From Gordonia polyisoprenivorans (GTDB lineage: Bacteria; Actinomycetota; Actinomycetes; Mycobacteriales; Mycobacteriaceae): 64,000 bases of DNA. This document shows, in pieces, positions 55,245 to 63,063 of this stretch (position 1 is the first letter of the stretch; every line of letters begins with the position of its first letter). Location: assembly GCF_017654315.1 (NCBI RefSeq), contig NZ_CP072203.1, positions 3,162,001 through 3,226,000 on the forward strand, given 5' to 3'. Below the pieces are notes generated by a model. The model was not told where the DNA came from and did no database searches. It saw nothing but the letters and a program-made list of their open reading frames with translations. A program made the position numbers and the translations under genes.

Positions 55245-58200
55245 TCGAACCGGCCGTGACGCACCCGAGATCATCCGAGGATGGCTGCGCGACCCCGCAC
55301 CGGACAAGGGCATTCACCTCGCCGATGAGGACGGCGGTTGGACCTTCCACTCCTACACCGACATCGCGGGGCGAGCGTTGCGCATCGCCGGTGCCATGCG
55401 AGAGCACGCGGTACGGCCCGGTGACGGAGTGTGCGTGATCCTGCCCACCGATGTCACGTGCGCGGCAGCGTTCTACGCGGTGTGGGCGTGCGGCGCGGTC
55501 TTCACTCCGATCACCCCACCGACCTTTGCCGACCTCGACGAGTACACCGCGCACGCCGCGTCGATCCTCGCCCAGGCGGCTCCCGCGCTCGTCGTGACCG
55601 CCCCGGGCCTGACGCCACTGGTGACCGACGCGGTGTCCGCGGCCGGACTCGATGCCCCGGTCATGGAGGTGGGCGCCGCAGGTTCGGATGCGACGCCGCT
55701 CGACGATCTCGCGCCGACGACCGAATGCGCTCTGCTGCAGTTCACCTCCGGATCCACCGGCACGCCGCGCGGGGTCGAGATCTCCTGGCCGAACCTCGCG
55801 ACCAACACCGCGATGATCACCGACCTGCTGTGCTGGCGTGCCGATGAGCCGATGGCGTCGTGGCTTCCGCTCTACCACGACATGGGATTGGTCGGCGGTT
55901 TCCTCACCACGGTCACCAATCAGGAAGATCTGTACCTGATGCGACCCGACCAGTTCGTGCGTGATCCGGTGCGCTGGTTGCGCGCGATGGAGATCGCCCG
56001 CCACACACCGTCTCCCTCGTTCTCCTTGGGCTATCTGGCCCACCGTGTTCGCCCCGAGGACATCGACGGTCTCGACCTGTCGGGATGGCGCACCCTCGCG
56101 GTCGGTTCCGAGCCGGTGGAACTGTCGGATCTGCAGTCGTTCTGCCGTCTTGTCGCCCCGCAGGGCTTCGACCCGGCAGCGATCACCCTGGCCTACGGAC
56201 TGGCCGAATCGACATTGATGGTCAGTTCCTCGAGGCGGGACCGACCGATCACCCTGCTCCGACCGGCCTCGCCGCTTCGGTTCGGGGAGACGGTCGACAC
56301 CGGCCGGTGTGCGGTGTTCGACGTCGACGCCGACTATGCGGGATCGGGATGGATTGCCGGCCTGGGGTGTTCGACCCCTGACTCCGAGGTCGCCGTCGTC
56401 GATGACGATGGCCGGCCGGTGCCCGAGGGGGTACTCGGTGAGGTCACGGTCCGCGGTGGCTCCGTCGCGCGCGGCTATCTCGCCGGTTCATCGGGCGGTT
56501 CGACGCGCATCGTCGACGGGGTGCTCCACACCGGTGATGCCGGTTTTCTCCGCGACTCCGAGCTCTACGTCCTCGGTCGGATGGGATCGAGCCTGAAGGT
56601 GCGGGGCCGCTCGGTGTTCATGGAGGACGTCGAATCGACGGTGGCGGTGGAATGCGGGATCACCAAGGGCAAATTGGCAGCGGTGGCGATCACCGATGCC
56701 GGGTCGAGAGGCGTCGCACTGTTCGCCGAGACCGCGCCGGGAGAATGGATCTCCCACGCCCGCACGGTCATTCGCGGGCAGCTCGGGCCCGCTCAGACGG
56801 TCACCGTCATCACCGGAGGGCGCGGCCTGATCCGGCGCACCTCGAGTGGAAAGCCGCGCCGGCGCCACATGTGGCAGATGTTCACCGCAGGTGAGATGGC
56901 CGACGCCGTGGTGCATGAGGTCGACGGGACCGCGAGTACCGCTGCGACGAGCACCGTCGCGTCCGCCCGGGAGGCCGGCGACGACCGGGCCGTTCCGACG
57001 CTGCCCGCGCAGCGCGTGGCTCAACTCCTCGATACCGCACTCGACTCGATCGTCGTTCCCGACAACTGTGCGATCGTGTTCGAGGGGTCGCTGGCCGAGG
57101 GATTCGGCAACGAGGGCTCCGACGTGGACTTTCTCGTCGTGGCGGGCGGTGACGAAGAACTACCGACGTTACCGACCGTGCTGTTCGGTGACGGGCGCCG
57201 CCTCGAGGTGCGCACCCGCTCGCTCGCTCAACTGCGGCACCACTTGCAGACGGTCGCCGATCATCTGGCCGCCGGCACCGTTTCCGAGCTCGACGAGGAT
57301 CTCCTCAACCGGTGTCAACGATTCCTGCGCTCGACCACGATTCGCACGAGCGCACTCGTCGACCTCGACGAGCTGCGGGCGATCATCGACCACCGCCGGT
57401 TCGGCGGCGTGATGGCGCGATGGTGGCGCCACCGCACGGTCTCGGTGCTGCGGCATGTCACCACTCTGCGGACCCTCGGCGCCGACGACGAAGCGCTCGG
57501 GTGGATGCGTGATGCACTCGTCCAGGCAGCCAAGGCATGGTGCGCCGAGCGCGGCGAAACCTATGTGGAGACCAAATGGCTTCCCCGGCAACTCGATCGG
57601 ATCGGCGACGAGAAGATCACCGACCGGTGGACGGCCGCGACCGCACCGTCGGTGCCCGACGCCGACGCGACCGGTTCGTGGTGGGTCACTGCCACCGACC
57701 TGCTCGCGGACCTCGGAATCGACGCGAACGAGTGGACGGATGCGCGGCAGCTTCGGCTCGCGCGTGTTCCCGGGGTGACAACGTGGACCATCGGTTCGCG
57801 TGTGCACGTGGTGCGTGGCGCGCGGGACGTCTTCGTGCTCTCCGATCCCGCGGCACAAGCGTGGCGGCAGATGGTGTTCCGTCGTCCGGTGGCCGAGATC
57901 TGCGACCGTGCCGGGCAGGCGGAGCACGGCCCGGTCGCGGAGTACCTTGCCGAGTTCCTTCGACTCGGTGTCGTCGGAGTGGACTGGGCAGGCGCCGGGC
58001 CCATCCGGCCGGCGATGGCGATGTGCGAGGCCACCGAACCGTACACACCACCGCCGGCCATGAGCGGTCCGATCGTCGGACTGGGTGGGGCAGTCGCCGC
58101 GCCGGGGTTGGGCATTGCAGAGCTCTCGCCGTTGCCCGCAGAACGTTTCGCCTCGGCCGGCCTGCAACTCACCTGGGCCAACATCGTCGCCGAGAACGCG

Positions 58201-58722
58201 CGGGAAGATCTCGTCGGCGCCCTCAAGAGTGGGCAGGGCGGTGTGGCCGATGTTGCGGCGCATCGCCTGATCGCCATGATCGCCCGAATGGTGCTCTCGG
58301 CGTGGGGAGTTCATCCTCTCCCTCCCGATGCCACCCCGGCAGCCACGCTCCGCAGGGTCCTGCAGAGCCCGATGATCGAACCCTCGATACCCGCCGTCAT
58401 CGAGCGGGCCGCCCATGTCCGTTTCGACGACATCTTGTCTTCCGGCGGCGACGGACTCGCCGAACTCGAGGTACTCGACGGACTCCTCGGCGCGGTCCGG
58501 GCACTCGTCGGAAGTGACTTCCCCGCCTCCTTCGACTCCCGCGACCAATGGCGCCGCACCCTCGAGATCGCCTACGACTGGGTTCGTCTGGGCACTCACC
58601 TGGGGGTTCGGTTGCCGCTGGCCGAGGCCGCCGACCTGATGAACAGCGGAGGCGGACAACCACATCCGGTCGCCGACGCCCCGCCGGCACCGTCCACGCC
58701 GCTCGGGGGTGGCGCCCGGTGA
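55237..58722 (+). CDS. Fatty acyl-AMP ligase - nucleotidyltransferase - PqqD-like fusion
   Basis: 1161 residues. (1) ~1-555: fatty acyl-AMP ligase with LLQFTSGSTGTPRGVEISW (ATP loop), WLPLYHDMGLVGGFL, LAYGLAESTLMVS and GDAGFLRDSELYVLGRMG, the FAAL form that loads carrier proteins. (2) ~595-800: nucleotidyltransferase of the MNT/KNT fold, GSLAEGFGNEGSDVD (Gly617-Ser618, Asp629, Asp631), then helices. (3) ~850-915: PqqD-like winged helix (DVFVLSDPAAQAWRQM; YLAEFLRLGVVG). (4) ~930-1120: helical region. I know of no described enzyme with this order. It overlaps the gene upstream by 8 bases and the carrier protein by 4. It likely activates a fatty acid for the ACP and nucleotidylates some intermediate; the second step is inference. 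Confidence 0.8.
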   Translation: MRDRTGRDAPEIIRGWLRDPAPDKGIHLADEDGGWTFHSYTDIAGRALRIAGAMREHAVRPGDGVCVILPTDVTCAAAFYAVWACGAVFTPITPPTFADLDEYTAHAASILAQAAPALVVTAPGLTPLVTDAVSAAGLDAPVMEVGAAGSDATPLDDLAPTTECALLQFTSGSTGTPRGVEISWPNLATNTAMITDLLCWRADEPMASWLPLYHDMGLVGGFLTTVTNQEDLYLMRPDQFVRDPVRWLRAMEIARHTPSPSFSLGYLAHRVRPEDIDGLDLSGWRTLAVGSEPVELSDLQSFCRLVAPQGFDPAAITLAYGLAESTLMVSSSRRDRPITLLRPASPLRFGETVDTGRCAVFDVDADYAGSGWIAGLGCSTPDSEVAVVDDDGRPVPEGVLGEVTVRGGSVARGYLAGSSGGSTRIVDGVLHTGDAGFLRDSELYVLGRMGSSLKVRGRSVFMEDVESTVAVECGITKGKLAAVAITDAGSRGVALFAETAPGEWISHARTVIRGQLGPAQTVTVITGGRGLIRRTSSGKPRRRHMWQMFTAGEMADAVVHEVDGTASTAATSTVASAREAGDDRAVPTLPAQRVAQLLDTALDSIVVPDNCAIVFEGSLAEGFGNEGSDVDFLVVAGGDEELPTLPTVLFGDGRRLEVRTRSLAQLRHHLQTVADHLAAGTVSELDEDLLNRCQRFLRSTTIRTSALVDLDELRAIIDHRRFGGVMARWWRHRTVSVLRHVTTLRTLGADDEALGWMRDALVQAAKAWCAERGETYVETKWLPRQLDRIGDEKITDRWTAATAPSVPDADATGSWWVTATDLLADLGIDANEWTDARQLRLARVPGVTTWTIGSRVHVVRGARDVFVLSDPAAQAWRQMVFRRPVAEICDRAGQAEHGPVAEYLAEFLRLGVVGVDWAGAGPIRPAMAMCEATEPYTPPPAMSGPIVGLGGAVAAPGLGIAELSPLPAERFASAGLQLTWANIVAENAREDLVGALKSGQGGVADVAAHRLIAMIARMVLSAWGVHPLPPDATPAATLRRVLQSPMIEPSIPAVIERAAHVRFDDILSSGGDGLAELEVLDGLLGAVRALVGSDFPASFDSRDQWRRTLEIAYDWVRLGTHLGVRLPLAEAADLMNSGGGQPHPVADAPPAPSTPLGGGAR

Positions 58723-59042
58723 GCATCGACGAGCAGCACACCTCGGGCCCGGACCGCCAGGTCCGACGGATCGTGGTCGCGATGGCGCCGAATCCGCCCG
58801 CGGATGCGCCGGCGGCAACCGATCGCCTCCGCGAGGACCTCGGATACGAATCCGTCCGGCTCATCGAGCTCACCATCGCCCTGGAGAGAGCGTTCGGCCT
58901 GTCGCCCCTGCCGCCCGCCGAACTTGCCGGCGTGCGCCGGGTCTGCGACGTCGTCGCCCTCATCCGTCGCCAGATCGGAGACGACCACAGTCTCCCGGTC
59001 GGCGCCGACAGATCGGAGAAGGCCGATGACCCCGTCACATGA
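58719..59042 (+). CDS. Acyl carrier protein
   Basis: 107 residues. The phosphopantetheine site is LGYESVRLIELTIALERAFG, with Ser45 as attachment residue (E-S instead of the usual D-S). N-terminal ~20 residues and a C-terminal acidic tail lie outside the four-helix core. GTG 58719 overlaps the ligase stop (GTGA) and the gene's 3' end overlaps the SDR start by 17 bases. Predicted partner of the FAAL domain and substrate of PptT. Confidence 0.85.
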   Translation: MSIDEQHTSGPDRQVRRIVVAMAPNPPADAPAATDRLREDLGYESVRLIELTIALERAFGLSPLPPAELAGVRRVCDVVALIRRQIGDDHSLPVGADRSEKADDPVT

Positions 59043-60126
59043 TCGCCGGCGTGATCACATCCTGGTGACCGGTGCCGCGGGCCTGGTCGGTACCGAGGTG
59101 TGTCTCAGGCTCGAGGCGGCGGGCTGGCCGGTGATCGGCGTGACCCATCGCAACGAATCACTGATCGCCAACGACGGTGCACCCGTGACCATTTCCGACA
59201 CGATCACCGGTGACGTGCGACTCGCCGGATTCGGTCCGGCGATGGCCGCCCGGGCCGATTCGCTGGCCGGTCGGGTGTCGACGATCGTGCACTGCGCGGC
59301 GACCACCGCCTTCGATGCCGCCGACGAGGACTACGCGCAACTCAATGTGGGTGGCACCGCGCATGCGGTCGACCTCGCGCGCGCCTGGGACGTCCCGTTG
59401 GTGCACGTGTCGACCGCATACGTCTGCGGCATGCGGGGCGGCACGATCGCCGAGGACGAGCTCGACGTCGGCCAGGTATTCGGAACCCGTTACGAGAAGA
59501 GCAAATTCGATGCCGAGAAGCTCGTCGAACGGGCCCGTGCCGACGGGCTTCGCGCGGTGACGGTCCGGCCTGGCATCGTGACCGGCGTGAGCACCGACGG
59601 CGCCATCCGGGACCACAAGAACCTCTACACCGTCGTCAAACTCATGGTCGAGGGCAAACTGCGCACGCTGCCGGGGCGCTATGACGCCACACTGTCGCTC
59701 GCGCCGGTCGATCATGTCGCCGACATCGTCGCCGCCGCCGCGTGCCAAGCCGTAGATCTCGATGGAAAGGTGCTGCACGCGGTGAGTTCTCGACCATTGA
59801 CCCTGCGGGAGCTCTCCGACGTCCTGGCCGAGTATCCCTCCTTCCATGTGGCCACCTTCGTCCCGGATGCCACCTTCGATCCCGATGCACTCGAGGTGAT
59901 CGAACGCGAGTACTTCCGCCGGGTGGGCTCGCTCTACACCAGCTACTTCCAACGGCGACAGTACTTCTCGACTCGCAATGCCGAGACTGTTCTGGGGCGG
60001 CCGGCACCGGACTGCGGCCCCGAATACCTGCGCTTGCTGCTCGACCATTGCCTCGACATCGGCTATCTCGGTGCGCCCCTGCCCGATGTGGAGACCGTTC
60101 TCGCCGGCCTCGGTGGTGCTCGATGA
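59026..60126 (+). CDS. Extended SDR / thioester-reductase-like protein
   Basis: 366 residues. NAD(P)-binding HILVTGAAGLVGTEVCLRL, VSTIVHCAATTAFDA, HVSTAYVCGMRGG and catalytic RYEKSKFDAEKLVE (Y-x3-K), then VTVRPGIVTG; the layout is that of NAD_binding_4/thioester-reductase domains. It may reduce an acyl-ACP to an aldehyde/alcohol or act on a keto intermediate. GGAGAAGG precedes ATG 59026, inside the ACP gene's end. Confidence 0.8.
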   Translation: MTPSHDRRRDHILVTGAAGLVGTEVCLRLEAAGWPVIGVTHRNESLIANDGAPVTISDTITGDVRLAGFGPAMAARADSLAGRVSTIVHCAATTAFDAADEDYAQLNVGGTAHAVDLARAWDVPLVHVSTAYVCGMRGGTIAEDELDVGQVFGTRYEKSKFDAEKLVERARADGLRAVTVRPGIVTGVSTDGAIRDHKNLYTVVKLMVEGKLRTLPGRYDATLSLAPVDHVADIVAAAACQAVDLDGKVLHAVSSRPLTLRELSDVLAEYPSFHVATFVPDATFDPDALEVIEREYFRRVGSLYTSYFQRRQYFSTRNAETVLGRPAPDCGPEYLRLLLDHCLDIGYLGAPLPDVETVLAGLGGAR

Positions 60127-61115
60127 CTCTGAAGACCGAACGCGCACACCACGCGATGACCCCCATGACCGCCGATCTGCTCACCCGGATCGGCGTCGAC
60201 GGCGCCGACCTGTCGACCCGCCTCGGCGACACCTACGTGCTCGAGGCGATCGAACATCTCGATCGGATGGGCGTGGAGGCAGGCTGGTTCGCCACCCGGT
60301 GCTCACTACTGCTCCTCAAACCCGACGCGGTGGTGGCCCGGGGTGTCGCGCCGACGCTGGAGTGGCTGTCGGCACATCGGTGGCGAGTTCTGCACGCCGC
60401 GCGGGTCGAGTCGGGACGCCACCTCGCGAGGGCGTTGTGGCAGACCTCGTGGACACGGGCGTCGGTGGAGCGCCGCCGACTGGCCGACCTCCTGGTCGAG
60501 ATATGCGACTCCATGGTCCTGCTCGTCACCGACGACCGAAGCGCTGTCGGCGTTTCCGAGGGCGCTGTCGAGGACGTCGAGGGCGCTGTCGGCGTCGTGC
60601 AGGGCGCTGTCGGCGGGGAGTCGGCGACCGAGCGGCTGACGCGGGAGAAGGGACCCACCGATCCGACGGCGGGTGCCCCGGGTGAGCTGCGGCATGCGCT
60701 CGGTCACCGCAGCTACCTGCTGAATCTCGTGCATACACCCGACACGCCCGTCGAGGTGTTGCGGGAATGGGCGATCATGCTCGACGAACCAGCGCGCGCG
60801 GCCTGCCTGCAGGACGTGATCGACGGTGGTGTCGGCGTCGACGAGCGGGTGGCGGCGTTGGCTGCGGAACTGTATTCGCAGACACCGGCGCGTGAATTCG
60901 GGCGCGCAGTGGCTGCCGAGCTGGTCGCTGCCCAGATGAGTGCTGCTGCATGTACTGCGACCCCGGTGCCCGACCTCACCGATGACCGGGTCTGTGCCGA
61001 CATGCTGCGCAGCGCCTGGGCGAACGGGATCGACCTGGACCCGTGGTCGGTGATCGTGCTCGGCTCCCACATTCTGCCCATGACATCCGACCCGACCCGA
61101 CGGGAGTGCAGATGA
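60123..61115 (+). CDS. Nucleoside-diphosphate-kinase-like protein with inserted repeat
   Basis: 330 residues. Residues ~60-95 show the NDPK opening (SLLLLKPDAVVARGVAPTLE) and ~180-215 the closing part (LRHALGHRSYLLNLVHTPDT then VEVLREW) with the catalytic His in NLVHTPDT. Between them lies an acidic insertion (~140-165) built from repeated E/Q-GAV units (EGAVEDVEGAVGVVQGAVGG) that canonical NDPKs lack. The C-terminal ~110 residues are extra. A 150-residue housekeeping Ndk is therefore not what this is; it may act on a pathway nucleotide or phosphate. ATGA overlaps on both sides. Confidence 0.65.
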   Translation: MTLKTERAHHAMTPMTADLLTRIGVDGADLSTRLGDTYVLEAIEHLDRMGVEAGWFATRCSLLLLKPDAVVARGVAPTLEWLSAHRWRVLHAARVESGRHLARALWQTSWTRASVERRRLADLLVEICDSMVLLVTDDRSAVGVSEGAVEDVEGAVGVVQGAVGGESATERLTREKGPTDPTAGAPGELRHALGHRSYLLNLVHTPDTPVEVLREWAIMLDEPARAACLQDVIDGGVGVDERVAALAAELYSQTPAREFGRAVAAELVAAQMSAAACTATPVPDLTDDRVCADMLRSAWANGIDLDPWSVIVLGSHILPMTSDPTRRECR

Positions 61116-62107
61116 CCACGCACATGACACCGGCCCCGGACCATCTCACCGTGGCGCCCACCTTCCACAGTCAGACGATTCCGCGCGAACTCGTTCATCG
61201 GTGTTCCGTCTCGGAGGTGTTCGTCACGTCGTTGTCGCGCGCACAGCCGGATCTCGGCGACGACGAATTCCGCGTCGGTGCGCAGCTTCCGCGGATGCAC
61301 GCCTACTTCGGGGATCACCGTGGGGCGCAGGCGGGTCGTCACGACCCGTTGTTGGTGATGGAAACCGCGCGGCAGGCCGCAATCGCGGTGACCCACCAGT
61401 TCTTCGACGTACCGCTCGACAGTGCCTTCCTGGTCCGCACCTTCAACGGCGCCGCCGACGCACCCGTTGACGACGAGTTGTGGCGGCCGCGATCCCGGCC
61501 CGCAGACGTTGACATCTCCGTCGGCATCGGCGCCCGCCATGTGGTCGCCGACCGGCTGACGGGACTCGACATGGTGCTGGCGATCTCGGCTGATGGTGTG
61601 CCGTTGATGACCGTGGACGGGTCGTTCTCCTGGACGACCCGCGCGCAATGGTCGGCCCTGCGAGCCCGGGCGCGCGACGGTGCGGAACGCGGGCGCGTCC
61701 ACGTGGCCGAGCCGGCAGATCCACATGTCGTCGGCCGCTGCGACCCGCGCAACGTCGTGGTCGGGGTGCGCGCGCGGGACGGCCACGAGACGCGGGGCGA
61801 ACTCGTCGTCGACACCGCCCACCCGGGATTGTTCGATCACGAACTCGACCACGTGCCGGGCACCCTGCTCCTCGAGGCGGCGCGACAGATCGCGCTTGCC
61901 CATGTCGGTGCCGACGTGCGGATCGCAACGGTCCGCTGTTCGTTCGGCCGGTTCGTCGAACTCGATCGGTCGGCGATGTGCATCGCACGTGTCGATCACG
62001 GGCACGACCCGACCGACCCCGGAGCGGCCACCTCGGTGATGGTGACGATCGAGCAGGGCGGCGCCGTGTGTGCCGAGATCCGGCTGGGTGTGGTGACCGG
62101 GACGTGA
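61112..62107 (+). CDS. AfsA-family (A-factor biosynthesis) hotdog protein
   Basis: 331 residues with two tandem AfsA hotdog repeats. Repeat one: LVHRCSVSEVFVTSL, AQLPRMHAYFGDH and DPLLVMETARQAAIAVTHQF. Repeat two: DPRNVVVGVRAR, FDHELDHVPGTLLLEAARQI. In Streptomyces AfsA condenses a beta-ketoacyl thioester with dihydroxyacetone phosphate, the first step to gamma-butyrolactone signals; Rhodococcus has a related gblA system. Here it is embedded between an NDPK-like and a UbiA-like gene, so the acceptor could differ. GGGAG precedes ATG 61112. Confidence 0.82.
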   Translation: MTTHMTPAPDHLTVAPTFHSQTIPRELVHRCSVSEVFVTSLSRAQPDLGDDEFRVGAQLPRMHAYFGDHRGAQAGRHDPLLVMETARQAAIAVTHQFFDVPLDSAFLVRTFNGAADAPVDDELWRPRSRPADVDISVGIGARHVVADRLTGLDMVLAISADGVPLMTVDGSFSWTTRAQWSALRARARDGAERGRVHVAEPADPHVVGRCDPRNVVVGVRARDGHETRGELVVDTAHPGLFDHELDHVPGTLLLEAARQIALAHVGADVRIATVRCSFGRFVELDRSAMCIARVDHGHDPTDPGAATSVMVTIEQGGAVCAEIRLGVVTGT

Positions 62108-63036
62108 TGGTGGCCGAAACCCTTCGGGCGTCGTCGGTCTCGGTCGTGCGCATTGCCCGGTTCACCGCGGTCATGTTCAAGCCGCAGTATCTGCTTTTCG
62201 GGGTCCTGTGGGTGCTGGCGGCCGAAGGGACTGCGGCCCGGCTCAGCGAGGTGCGTTGGGATCTCGGTCCGGCAACCGTCGTGCGTGTGGTGGTCGTGGT
62301 GCTCGTTCTGCTGTTCCTGCGGATGGTCGACGAACAGAAGGATCTCGACTACGACCGCGTGTATCACCCGGGCCGGCCGCTGGTGACCGGTGCGGTCACC
62401 GCTGCCGATCTGCGCGTCGCGATGCTCGTGCTCGGTGTGGTCGTGGTGGTGCTGTCCGGGATGGCGAGTGCGGGCTCGGCGATCGCGATCGCGGCGGTGC
62501 TGGCCTACGGGCTCGGTCTGTGGGCCGCCGAGACGCTGTGGCCTGCGTTGCGACGCTCGGTGCTCGGCAATCTCGCAGTCACCTACCCGGTGCAACTGGT
62601 GTTGGCGGCGTACGTGATCGGCTCGGCGGTCGACACCGGACAAGTGGGGGCAACATGGTCGACGGCGTGGGTCGCGGTGCTCATGGCCGGGTCGTTCCTG
62701 CAGTTCGAGTTTGCGCGGAAGATTTCCCGCCGGCCGCGACCCGGTGAGATGTACTACTCGAATCCGCTCGGTGCCGCCGGCGCGGTCGGTGTCTCGATGG
62801 GCTTCGTCGCCCTCACAACCGTCGCGGTCCTGGTGATCTGGACGCCGTGGCGGTTTGGAGTAGTTTCTGCCCTCTTCGGTTGGACGGCAGTCGTTCTCGC
62901 CGTCGTCCCGGTCGGCGCCACGGCGGTGTGGCTGCGCTCGCGCCATGAGGATTACCCGCCGACGCCCGCCGCGGTGTACGTCCTGAGCGTCTACCTCGCG
63001 GTGATCGGCGCGGCGCTGGCCACCCCGACGGGATGA
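62107..63036 (+). CDS. UbiA-family prenyltransferase
   Basis: 309 residues with eight or nine hydrophobic segments. The first Asp-rich motif is VDEQKDLDYDRVYHPGRPL (D-x3-D-x3-D pattern); the second region, LQFEFARKISRRPRPGEMYY, carries the E-x2-RK form seen in some UbiA homologues. It should transfer an isoprenyl group from a prenyl diphosphate to a membrane-accessible acceptor. The TGA of the AfsA gene shares a base with ATG 62107. Last gene of the operon. Confidence 0.85.
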   Translation: MVAETLRASSVSVVRIARFTAVMFKPQYLLFGVLWVLAAEGTAARLSEVRWDLGPATVVRVVVVVLVLLFLRMVDEQKDLDYDRVYHPGRPLVTGAVTAADLRVAMLVLGVVVVVLSGMASAGSAIAIAAVLAYGLGLWAAETLWPALRRSVLGNLAVTYPVQLVLAAYVIGSAVDTGQVGATWSTAWVAVLMAGSFLQFEFARKISRRPRPGEMYYSNPLGAAGAVGVSMGFVALTTVAVLVIWTPWRFGVVSALFGWTAVVLAVVPVGATAVWLRSRHEDYPPTPAAVYVLSVYLAVIGAALATPTG

Positions 63037-63063
63037 GGTGACCCAGCGATGATTACCGCACCC

